From DRWZ01 sp964601505 (GTDB taxonomy: Bacteria > Calescibacteriota > Calescibacteriia > Calescibacteriales > Calescibacteriaceae), in contig CAZRNR010000018.1 in the NCBI GenBank assembly GCA_964601505.1, positions 1 to 37,636 of the forward strand: DNA of 37,636 nucleotides, read 5' to 3'. Position numbers and translations under genes: made by a program. Positions 1 to 7,913 of this stretch are shown here, one piece after another. How positions within the stretch are numbered: position 1 is the stretch's first letter; the number at the start of each line of letters is the position of its first letter. A model generated the notes under the pieces. That model searched no databases and was not told the origin of the DNA. It worked only from the letters and a program-made list of their open reading frames with translations.

Positions 1-250
1 CCCTCACAATATCCTCAAGCTTACTCACCCTCTCCTCCGTCCTCTTCTGTGCCTCTGACAGTTTACCGATAGTTTCCTCCGTTTTCCTTTGATTCTGCGC
101 AATCTGAAGTAGAACTTCTTTGATTTCCTCAAGTTGATCTCTCCTACCAAAAAGCTCTTCTATTTTGTCCTCAATTAATGATTTCACAATACCATATATT
201 TCCTTGTAAAGTTGTTCATCAATTCTTTTTTTATTATTTTTCCTTTGCAT
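1..250 (-). CDS. Coiled-coil protein of the DUF3782 / PD-(D/E)XK-associated type, N-terminal part only
   Basis: An open frame begins with ATG at 250 and runs without a stop to the left edge, giving 83 residues. It starts MQRKNNKKRID and becomes charged and heptad-like (ELFGRRDQLEEIKEVLL, then a QRKTEETIGKLSEAQKRTEERV-type repeat). This is the N-terminal coiled coil seen in DUF3782-type proteins, which usually end in a restriction-endonuclease-like PD-(D/E)XK domain; that part would lie outside the window. The partial gene uses AGG and GAG more than its neighbours, as does the nuclease-like gene at the other edge. It is divergent from the gene at 501. The family assignment rests on the style of the repeats, not on a catalytic motif. 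Confidence 0.6.
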   Translation of the reverse strand, partial: MQRKNNKKRIDEQLYKEIYGIVKSLIEDKIEELFGRRDQLEEIKEVLLQIAQNQRKTEETIGKLSEAQKRTEERVSKLEDIVR

Positions 251-456
251 CGTTTAAATTTTAAGACTTCCATTACAAAATTTGAAATCTTAGATTTTTC
301 CTGATTCCACAGGTCAATCTGATCAATCAGCTATGTGCAAAAGAGATTTCTCTATTTCTAATTAGATTAAAATACTTATGAAAAACGCAAAAAAAGAGTT
401 TATACAGCTATTTGGTAAAAAATAAATTTTAAAATTTTTAAAGTTTATAATTTATC

Positions 457-484
457 TTGTTCGATTGATAAACAGGTCTATAAT
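457..484 (+). promoter_or_regulatory. Putative sigma70-type promoter with a short leader
   Basis: A perfect TATAAT lies at 479-484. A weak -35 (TTGTTC, 457-462) precedes it by 16 bases. The ATG of the next gene is only 16 bases past the -10 box, so a transcript would have a leader of about 9 bases and no room for a normal Shine-Dalgarno. None is seen. Confidence 0.45.
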
Positions 485-500
485 TTTTAACTCTTAAATT

Positions 501-1274
501 ATGCAACAGGAAGAAAAATGGAAGAGCAGGTATGAAAAATGGAAAAGTATAAAGGCAGTACTTCAAGATAAAGACTTTGAACGAATTAATGGTTCAACTT
601 ATATAAACAGACACGGATGGTTCAAAATAGCATCCTTCTTCAATCTTTCATTTGAGATAAAAGAAGCTGAAAGAAAAGAAACAAGCTTTGGAGGTAGAAA
701 TAAGATTATCTGGAGATATAGAGTAAGGGTTTCAAGTCCAGACAATCTATATTCAGAAGCAGAAGGAGTAGCTTCATCAGATGAGTTCACTGTAGAAAAA
801 AGTGAAAATTTTCTCTCACATTTAGCTCAAATGAGAGCATTCACAAGAGCAATATCTTTCTTCACCGGTTCCGGTGAATTCTCATCCGAGGAAATTGATT
901 CTGGTATGACGATAGATGAACCAAGGAGAATTCAGCAAACAGAAATTGATCAGGAAGTTGTTGAGAAGTGGGAGGAGAATGAAATAAAGCTACAGAAAGA
1001 AATGATAAATTACTCTGAAGCTGTATCCGAAGAAGAAAGCGAAGTAGAAGCAATCAAAGATGTAAAGCTTCCCCCCACAAAGAGAAGTGAAATTTTCAAT
1101 CAGGTAAGAGAACTTATGACATCACTTGGTTTAAAGACTCCGGAAGAAAGGAAAAAGTATGCATCAGAAGTTCTCGGTAAGGATGTTGGAAGAGGTATGA
1201 CACTCTCTGACACAGACCTTATAGCACTACTAAATAGACTCAAAAATGATGTTGCTAAAAAGAAAGTCGCATGA
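501..1274 (+). CDS. Candidate single-strand annealing-type recombination protein (Rad52/ERF-like), conserved hypothetical
   Basis: 257 residues. Residues about 30-130 contain a YINRHGWFKIA stretch, a charged beta-rich middle, then MRAFTRAISFFTGSGEFSSEE. This resembles the pattern 'aTRA-nRAis-lvG-GEvSAEE' of an uncharacterised protein common in archaea and some mobile elements. After an acidic linker (about 145-190), residues 195-257 form a small helical domain (ELMTSLGL..EVLGKDVGRGMTLSDTDLIALLNRL). Similar tails occur in phage recombination proteins (RecT/ERF type). From this I infer single-stranded DNA binding or annealing; no catalytic motif is expected. It precedes the delta-like gene by 3 bases, which suggests a replication or repair unit. 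The function is inference from motif resemblance. Confidence 0.45.
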   Translation: MQQEEKWKSRYEKWKSIKAVLQDKDFERINGSTYINRHGWFKIASFFNLSFEIKEAERKETSFGGRNKIIWRYRVRVSSPDNLYSEAEGVASSDEFTVEKSENFLSHLAQMRAFTRAISFFTGSGEFSSEEIDSGMTIDEPRRIQQTEIDQEVVEKWEENEIKLQKEMINYSEAVSEEESEVEAIKDVKLPPTKRSEIFNQVRELMTSLGLKTPEERKKYASEVLGKDVGRGMTLSDTDLIALLNRLKNDVAKKKVA

Positions 1275-1277
1275 TTT

Positions 1278-2249
1278 ATGATAAAGTCTTTCCAAGAAAT
1301 AAGAATAGAACTTTCGTCACGTAATGTAAGGAATATATATTTCTTTTCTGCATGCCCAAAGATATTATTTGATGAAATAATATACATACTAAAATCTCGC
1401 CTTGGAAGGAATACTAAAATACTAAACATATCCCAAAGAACATCAATCTTTTCTGAGTTTTTCAATTATGACTTCTTCTCGGGTAGAAAAATCCTAATAT
1501 TGGATTGGGATCTATATTTCCCTTCAAAACAGCAGATAAAAGAAATCATTTCTACAATCTTGAAGTATAACGAAAAATCGGATCAAAAGAATACCAATTT
1601 CTTACTTTCAAGATCATATAACAAACAAATAGATAAAGATTTATACAAATATGTAAAGGATTCAGGGATGATATATTGGGTTAGCTGGAAAATACAAGAT
1701 GTTCTCTCTGTAGTAAAATCCAAATTTCCAGATGTTAAATTCCTTGATGACTCAGAAAAGGTAATATCAGATATGGTTGAACGAAACTTCGGAGATATAT
1801 TAGGAGCAATAAAGAAGGCTATTTTATATGCATATCCAAGAAGATATATTTCTGCTAAAGATATGTATTCTGTATTTGACCAGAACGAGAACGTAGATAG
1901 CTCGAGTTTAGATCTTCTAAGAACAATTCTCGGCGACCCTACAAGTTTCATTGATCTATTAGAAGATGATAAAGTGCAACAGATTTTGCCAAGATTGATT
2001 CAATTGATGCTTTCTATTGTAAAAATTAAAGCAGAATCAAAAACCAATGGATTCATAGATAAATTTAGGATTTCCCAAGAACTTAGGATGAAGAACTTAG
2101 ACGATAAGACAATGAACTCTATCAAATCAATAGATGAATCTTTACTTTTAAAAAACTTACTCAATCTTGTCTACAAGAGTAGAATTGGTTCTTTCCAAAG
2201 TTCATTTTATATGTATGACTTTCTCAAGAGAATCTCAGCAAAAGAATAA
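1278..2249 (+). CDS. Divergent DNA polymerase III delta subunit-like protein (clamp-loader HolA fold)
   Basis: 323 residues, close to the usual 330-345 of HolA. The pattern fits delta: an N-terminal stretch where a structure is opened (FFSACPKILFDEIIYILKSRL), a hydrophobic strand ending in acidic residues (KILILDWDLYF, about 72-82), and a segment resembling the lid domain at about 150-205 (VISDMVERNFGDILGAIKKAILY.. then ISAKDMYSVF). The C-terminal helical domain ends in DESLLLKNLLNLVYKSRIGSFQSSFYMYDFLKRI, like the delta C-terminus. There is no P-loop, as expected for delta. In the clamp loader, delta opens the beta sliding clamp. It follows the annealing-like gene at 3 bases. It may be the organism's only HolA; sequence similarity is low. 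Confidence 0.5.
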   Translation: MIKSFQEIRIELSSRNVRNIYFFSACPKILFDEIIYILKSRLGRNTKILNISQRTSIFSEFFNYDFFSGRKILILDWDLYFPSKQQIKEIISTILKYNEKSDQKNTNFLLSRSYNKQIDKDLYKYVKDSGMIYWVSWKIQDVLSVVKSKFPDVKFLDDSEKVISDMVERNFGDILGAIKKAILYAYPRRYISAKDMYSVFDQNENVDSSSLDLLRTILGDPTSFIDLLEDDKVQQILPRLIQLMLSIVKIKAESKTNGFIDKFRISQELRMKNLDDKTMNSIKSIDESLLLKNLLNLVYKSRIGSFQSSFYMYDFLKRISAKE

Positions 2250-2498
2250 AATTAAAAGCTTTGTTGGAAGGATCAAATCTATATAATAGGATATTTCTAA
2301 AAGATCTTCAATCTTATAATCAAATGAACACTATGATTTCAGTATTTCAGAAAAGAATTAAAAAACATCCAATGACAATCACTATAATCGAATCACATAC
2401 GAATCTGGATTTTATTGAAAAATTTATTTCTCAATTCGCAACGAAAAGTTATTAATAAATCTGTAAATTTTTCATAGGATGCCCAATATGACAAAAAA

Positions 2499-3200
2499 CT
2501 ACATACCACCAGAAACTTTTATTACTTGGCCTGCTATATAATCGTTCTCTATTAGAAATTTCACAGCTGAAAAGATCTCATTTAGTTTTCCTGCTCTTTT
2601 CATGGGTATTTTATCAATAAGACTTTCAATGTATTTTTCATCTTTATCTTCAGGCGGAAGAGCTACTCCAATAGCTATGCAGTTCATAGTTAGATACGGG
2701 GCAAAGAACTTAGAAAATTCTTCCGTCACAAATTCAATTAAGTTTTTACCTATATGATATGGAAGAAAATCTCTACGAACAGATACAGCATCAGAAAACG
2801 CTACAACCTTTGAAAACTTATCTTGCCTTTTTGATTCAATCCATAATTCTTTTATAAGCATAAAATGAGATAAGAATTCAACCTTTATACTTCTTATTAT
2901 ATCATCCTCTGTGATTTTATCAGGTTCAATCTTTTTAAAACTACTTGCATTACATATGAGAATATCTATATATGGTATCACTCTGATAAGCTCCGATACA
3001 GACAAGGAAAAATCAGCTTTTATAAGTTCCACTTTTGATTTATTTTTTTCACAGATCTTCTTCAATTTCAAGGCATCCTCTTCGGATGAATTATAGTGTA
3101 TGAACAAATTGGCTCCCATTTTTGAAAGCTCAACTGCTAAAAAAGCTCCAAGTCTTCTGGCTGCACCAGTTATCAATATATTCTTTCCTCTCAAATCCAT
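2499..3200 (-). CDS. Short-chain dehydrogenase/reductase, pteridine reductase (PTR1/FolM)-like
   Basis: 233 residues, a classical SDR length. The NADP-binding motif is TGAARRLG (11-18), the TGxxxRxG form typical of pteridine reductases. NASSF (84-88) replaces the common NNAG. The catalytic pair is Y148-xxx-K152. The position that is Ser in most SDRs is Asp (FSDAV, D137), as in Leishmania PTR1 and E. coli FolM, so I favour reduction of a pterin or dihydropteridine. The C-terminal PMKRAGKLNEIFSAVKFLI is standard for SDRs. The ATG lies one base after the TGA of the upstream lipid kinase gene (TGATATG), so the two are probably translationally coupled. A general SDR with another substrate is the alternative. 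Confidence 0.8.
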   Translation of the reverse strand: MDLRGKNILITGAARRLGAFLAVELSKMGANLFIHYNSSEEDALKLKKICEKNKSKVELIKADFSLSVSELIRVIPYIDILICNASSFKKIEPDKITEDDIIRSIKVEFLSHFMLIKELWIESKRQDKFSKVVAFSDAVSVRRDFLPYHIGKNLIEFVTEEFSKFFAPYLTMNCIAIGVALPPEDKDEKYIESLIDKIPMKRAGKLNEIFSAVKFLIENDYIAGQVIKVSGGM

Positions 3201-3201
3201 A

Positions 3202-4158
3202 TCAAACCTTTATAAGATTCACTATTGGACCGGGTTCAAGTTTTATTTCAACATAGTCTGTTTTTACAAGTTCTCCATCAAAGTTAATCCCTCCATATGC
3301 TCTTATCAAAGCTTCCTGAATCACATCGCTAAATGAATGAGGAGGTCTCTTTTCTCCTCTTGCATATGTTCTGAAATTCCGAAGAGCAGTCCATACATCT
3401 CCTGAATATACAAGGAAATAGAATCCTTCTTTATACTTTTCTGGCTCCGCAAAAGGTCTGAAGAATAAGGCAGGTTCTCTAAAAATTGAGCCTATTATAA
3501 CATAATGCGATTTGTAAGGATAAGGTTTTCCTTCTATCTCAATATCGGCCTGAATCTGCCTTATTATTCTTTCTTCATCCTGACCAAACACAAATTTCGC
3601 TATAGAAGAATATATAGTTTGTAATATTGATCTTTTTGAAGATATTCTGGATTCTATAACTCTTTTGGATATTAGATAAGGAACCCCGAGAAAAAAAGAG
3701 AAACATATCTTCTCTCCTAATTCTGGTTTTATAAAACTTATCTTTATTGTATTGAATTTTCTTATGTTGTCTCTCGGTATAACTGGAAGTTTCCCGATTG
3801 AAGATAACTTCTCGTAAAATCTTATCATTATGTCGTCAAGGTCCCCTTTAAGTGGGATCTTTTCAGCCACAGCATTAAGTGTTCCCGCTTTCCCTACAAG
3901 AATAGGTATCTCAATCTCCTTTTTCTTTCCCGTCTTTTCCCAAAGAAGATTCATAGCAGCATTCAAAGTTCCATCTCCCCCAACAAAACTCCACACGTCA
4001 ACTTTATCTATATTTTTGGACAAAATGTCCTCAAGCTGATCAATTCTCTCTGTTTCCTCAAATACATAAGCATATTCTTTGAGAATAGCCCTTATCCTTG
4101 AAGCTATACCCTTAGCATTCCTCCTGGCATTTATATTACAAACTACTCCAACTTTCAT
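3202..4158 (-). CDS. Diacylglycerol kinase-family lipid kinase
   Basis: 318 residues, the usual size of bacterial DgkB/YegS-like enzymes. The nucleotide-binding signature VGGDGTLNA lies at 59-67. A second glycine loop at 89-98 (GKAGTLNAVA) replaces the usual PxGTxND. Residues about 160-318 form the C-terminal beta-sandwich domain, ending in a beta hairpin (LVKTDYVEIKLEPGPIVNLIKV). The family phosphorylates diacylglycerol, sphingoid bases or other lipid or polyprenol hydroxyls at the cytoplasmic membrane face. It is first of a two-gene unit with the SDR that starts one base after its stop. Substrate is unknown. Confidence 0.85.
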   Translation of the reverse strand: MKVGVVCNINARRNAKGIASRIRAILKEYAYVFEETERIDQLEDILSKNIDKVDVWSFVGGDGTLNAAMNLLWEKTGKKKEIEIPILVGKAGTLNAVAEKIPLKGDLDDIMIRFYEKLSSIGKLPVIPRDNIRKFNTIKISFIKPELGEKICFSFFLGVPYLISKRVIESRISSKRSILQTIYSSIAKFVFGQDEERIIRQIQADIEIEGKPYPYKSHYVIIGSIFREPALFFRPFAEPEKYKEGFYFLVYSGDVWTALRNFRTYARGEKRPPHSFSDVIQEALIRAYGGINFDGELVKTDYVEIKLEPGPIVNLIKV

Positions 4159-4348
4159 AGAGACAGAAAAATAATAGATATATTTTTGAAATCAATCATA
4201 GTATTTCACTGAATTCTTACAAAAATTTCTATAGAAGATTTTTATTTACGAATATGAGATGCATTATAGTCGGTTCAGCCTTTTTTTAAAGGAATTACGT
4301 AGAAGATTTTTTAAACCCTCTTTGAATATGGAATATAATAACCAAAAG

Positions 4349-7300
4349 TCATATAACATCATGGAGTTTTTCTATTGAGTACAGATCCTGTAGAGAATAA
4401 ACATCAAGCCTATATTCATCTCCTCCAAGTTCATCCTTTATCTTTTTTATTGACTCCACAGCGAACCTTGCTGCCTCTATGGTTGTAAAATAACATATCC
4501 CAGAAAATAGAGCGGCTTTTCTTATATAACCGGAATCAGCTATAGCTTTTCTATCAAAATCAAAGGTATTCACAAGAAGATTTATTCTCCCACTCTCTAT
4601 AGCATCAACTATATTCTGTTCACCCTCACCAAGCTTCCTAACAAGTATGCAGTCTATACCTTTGCTTTTAAAATATTTGTAAGTTCCAGAAGTAGCAAAT
4701 ATCTTGAAACCAAGTTTTTCAAGCTCTGAAGCTATTTTTACAGCTTCATCTTTATCTTTATCTCTCACCGTAAAAAGAGCATTCCCAGATAGTGGTATCT
4801 TATTCCCAGCAGCAAGCTGAGCCTTGTAAAAAGCAAGATAAGGAGAAAAATCTATTCCCATAACCTCTCCTGTTGAACGCATCTCTGGACCTAAAATAGG
4901 ATCGTACCTGAGTTTCAAAAATGGCAAAACAACTTCTTTGACGGAAAAAAATTTAGACTCCATATAACCTCGTATTCCTATCTGACTCAATGTGTATCCG
5001 CACATAACTTTTGTCGCAATTTTTGAAATAGGAATTCCTATGGATTTCGAGACAAACGGAACAGTCCTTGAGGCCCTTGGATTTGCTTCAAGAACATAAA
5101 CAGCCCCGTCATATACTATAAGCTGAAAATTTGCAATTCCCTTGATACCGAGCCATCTTGATATCGTATAAACTATATCTATCAGATCTCCCTTTATTCT
5201 TTTTGGAATATCAAATGGCGGCATTATGTTTGCCGAATCACCAGAATGTATTCCTGCTGGTTCAATATGTCTCAATATTCCCCCCAAAAGTATATCCTTT
5301 CCATCACAAACAAGATCTATATCAATTTCTAACGCTCCCTCCATAAACTTATCAATAAGTATTGGTTGATTTGGAGAAGCCTCAATCGCAGATAGTATAT
5401 AAAATTCAAGCTCTGACTCATTGCTGACTATAGCCATCGCCCTACCCCCGAGAACAAAAGAAGGCCTTACCAAAACAGGATAACCTATCTTTCTTGCTTT
5501 CTCCCTTGCCTCAGCTAACGAAAAAGCTATATCAGATGGAGGTTGATTTATACCCAATTCATCCAGAAGATTCCTGAATTTCTCTCTATCCTCAGCTATT
5601 TCTATAGACTCAGGAGAGGTTCCGGCAATTTCAAAGCCCTCCTTTTCTATCAATTTCGCCATGTTCAATGGAGTCTGACCACCAAAACTCACAAAAACCA
5701 AATCAGGTTTCTCGTGATGGAGTATATCAATAACCCTTTCTGCAGATATAGGTTCAAAATAAAGTCTATCTGAAACATCATAATCAGTTGAAACTGTTTC
5801 TGGGTTGGAATTTATCATTATCGTAAAGTATCCAAGTTCCCTTAAAACTTCTACCGCATGAACAGAAGAGTAATCAAATTCAATGCCTTGTCCTATTCTG
5901 TTTGGTCCTGCACCAATTATCAAACCTTTCTCCTTACCAGATACAAGGTAAGCTTCATTTTCAAAATCATAACAAGAATAATAATATGGAGTGTATGCCT
6001 CAAACTCTCCAGCGCATGTATCAACACATTTGAACACTGGAACTATCCCCTTACTATATCTTAATTTCCTCACATCATCCTCAGATAAACCTATAATATA
6101 GGCGATATACTTGTCTGAAAATCCATTCCTCTTTGCTTCCCTCAATATTTCCTCAGTTAATTCTTTTCCCTTTGTCTCCTCCAGAGTTTTTTCAATTTCA
6201 ACTATCTTTTTGATCTGATTTATAAACCACGGATCTATTTTTGATTTTTCAGATATGTAATGAATACTCTCTCCTCTTCTAAGTAGTTCAAATAAGGCGA
6301 AGATACGCAAAGGGTGGGGCTTGAGATATTTTTCTAAATCCCTCCGTGAAATATCTTTCAACTTCTCTGGGAAAGAAAATTTTTTTTCAAGAGATTCTAT
6401 CGCCTTGAGAAGAGCTTCTCTGAAATTCCTACCAATAGCCATAACCTCACCTATTGATTTCATCTGCGTCCCGAGAAAAGGATCAACTTCTGGGAACTTC
6501 TCAAAGTCAAATCTTGGAATCTTAACAACAACATAATCTATAGAGGGTTCAAAAGAAGCTGGTGTCTTTTGAGTTATGAAATTTGGTATCTCATCAAGTG
6601 TGTATCCAACGGCAAGAAGAGCAGCTATTTTAGCTATAGGAAAACCTGTTGCCTTTGAGACCAATGCAGAACTTCTTGAAACACGCGGGTTCATCTCTAT
6701 CACCACCATTCTACCATTTTTCGGATTCACGGCAAACTGTATGTTGGAACCGCCTGTATCGACACCTATCTCAATCATTATCCTTTTTGCAGCATCTCTC
6801 ATAGCTTGATATTCCTTATCTGTCAGAGTTTGAGCAGGAGCAACAGTGATAGAATCACCTGTATGAACTCCCATAGGGTCTAAGTTTTCAACAGCGCACA
6901 CAACAGAAAAGTTATCATTCTTATCTCTCATCACCTCAAGTTCATACTCTTTCCATCCATCAAGATATTCTTCAACTATTGCAGATCCCTTTGGACTCAT
7001 CCTGATCGCAAATTCAATCTTCTCATAAAATTCGTTCTCAGTCCAAGCTATACTTCCTCCCGTTCCTCCCAATGTAAATGATGGTCTTATGACACATGGA
7101 ACTCCAATTTTCTCCAGAGCATTCTTTATATTCTCACGAGAATCCACAAAAAAAGATTTTGGTACCTCAAGACCGATTCGTTCCATAGCTTTTCTAAACT
7201 CATCTCTATCTTCAGCTTTCTTTATAGTCTCATATCTTGCACCTATAAGCTCTACAGAATACTTTTGAAGTATCCCTGCTTCATACAGTTCAGCAGATAT

Positions 7301-7591
7301 GTTCAGAGCCGTCTGCCCACCTAAGGTTGAAAGCAGAGCATCAGGTCTTTCCTTCCTAATCACTTTCTCAACAAACTCAGATGTCAGAGGTTCTATGTAA
7401 GTCTTATCTGCTAAATCAGGATCTGTCATTATAGTCGCTGGATTTGAATTGACAACTATAATTTTGTATCCTTCTTTTTTCAATGCCTTTATGGCTTGAG
7501 TTCCAGAATAATCAAACTCTGCAGCTTGACCTATAACTATGGGACCCGAGCCTATTATAAGTATCGTTTTTATATCTCTTCTCTTTGGCAC
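4349..7591 (-). CDS. carB: Carbamoyl-phosphate synthase large subunit
   Basis: 1080 residues, the normal full length (E. coli 1073). Two homologous ATP-grasp halves are visible. The carboxyphosphate half starts with ILIIGSGPIVIGQAAEFDYS (about 10-30). The carbamoyl-phosphate half repeats it as LIIGAGPNRIGQGIEFDYS (about 555-575). Each has a PxxVRPSFxLGG motif and an EMNPRVSRSSALV or EANPRASRTVPFV loop. The last ~145 residues are the MGS-like allosteric domain with FATSGTYKYF. It makes carbamoyl phosphate for pyrimidines and arginine, using ammonia from CarA. The start codon is GTG with no clear Shine-Dalgarno. No carA is in the window; the glutamine amidotransferase at 32963 is of TrpG/PabA type. 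Confidence 0.97.
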   Translation of the reverse strand: MPKRRDIKTILIIGSGPIVIGQAAEFDYSGTQAIKALKKEGYKIIVVNSNPATIMTDPDLADKTYIEPLTSEFVEKVIRKERPDALLSTLGGQTALNISAELYEAGILQKYSVELIGARYETIKKAEDRDEFRKAMERIGLEVPKSFFVDSRENIKNALEKIGVPCVIRPSFTLGGTGGSIAWTENEFYEKIEFAIRMSPKGSAIVEEYLDGWKEYELEVMRDKNDNFSVVCAVENLDPMGVHTGDSITVAPAQTLTDKEYQAMRDAAKRIMIEIGVDTGGSNIQFAVNPKNGRMVVIEMNPRVSRSSALVSKATGFPIAKIAALLAVGYTLDEIPNFITQKTPASFEPSIDYVVVKIPRFDFEKFPEVDPFLGTQMKSIGEVMAIGRNFREALLKAIESLEKKFSFPEKLKDISRRDLEKYLKPHPLRIFALFELLRRGESIHYISEKSKIDPWFINQIKKIVEIEKTLEETKGKELTEEILREAKRNGFSDKYIAYIIGLSEDDVRKLRYSKGIVPVFKCVDTCAGEFEAYTPYYYSCYDFENEAYLVSGKEKGLIIGAGPNRIGQGIEFDYSSVHAVEVLRELGYFTIMINSNPETVSTDYDVSDRLYFEPISAERVIDILHHEKPDLVFVSFGGQTPLNMAKLIEKEGFEIAGTSPESIEIAEDREKFRNLLDELGINQPPSDIAFSLAEAREKARKIGYPVLVRPSFVLGGRAMAIVSNESELEFYILSAIEASPNQPILIDKFMEGALEIDIDLVCDGKDILLGGILRHIEPAGIHSGDSANIMPPFDIPKRIKGDLIDIVYTISRWLGIKGIANFQLIVYDGAVYVLEANPRASRTVPFVSKSIGIPISKIATKVMCGYTLSQIGIRGYMESKFFSVKEVVLPFLKLRYDPILGPEMRSTGEVMGIDFSPYLAFYKAQLAAGNKIPLSGNALFTVRDKDKDEAVKIASELEKLGFKIFATSGTYKYFKSKGIDCILVRKLGEGEQNIVDAIESGRINLLVNTFDFDRKAIADSGYIRKAALFSGICYFTTIEAARFAVESIKKIKDELGGDEYRLDVYSLQDLYSIEKLHDVI

Positions 7592-7913
7592 TTTCTATTT
7601 TTTTAAACAATCTATCATGCAATATCATATTTTTTTGTTTGTTTGACCCTTTATTTATCTTCAAATCTCACAAATCTATTATGATTAAATTCTGCAATGC
7701 ATCCTTTTACCCCCCATAAATTTTTTCGTTCTTCTGATGTAAGATGATCTCAATTTATTTTAAAATAAACTTCACTGAGTTCTATCAAGAAATGAGTTTT
7801 GTTTAGCAGACAAAGGTGTATTGTTTTTGTTAATTAAAATCTACATACAGAAAATTGATTCCGCAAATATCAAATATGAGAAAAATTCAGAAGGGATATT
7901 GCAATAAATTCAG
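7592..7913. other. Intergenic region upstream of carB (322 bases)
   Basis: No coding frame is convincing. It should hold the carB promoter and the end of the acyl-CoA dehydrogenase transcript. The only clear structure is a 16-base perfect AT palindrome at 7754-7769 (TTTATTTTAAAATAAA), which could be an operator but could also arise by chance in such AT-rich DNA. No terminator with a T-run, no tRNA, and no pyrimidine attenuator hairpin was seen. Confidence 0.4.

Noticed and set aside
2261..2455. 64-codon frame with TTG start downstream of the delta-like gene
   Set aside because: No Shine-Dalgarno, no recognised motif, a weak start codon and only 64 codons in AT-rich DNA; it is as likely chance as gene. 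It could be a decayed fragment.
4271..4300. CCTTTTTTTAAAGG near the end of carB as an intrinsic terminator
   Set aside because: The stem is only about five bases of weak pairs and is not followed by a T-run in the correct orientation.
7754..7769. 16-base AT palindrome upstream of carB as an operator
   Set aside because: Made only of A and T, so a chance palindrome is plausible in this DNA; noted in the gap entry only.
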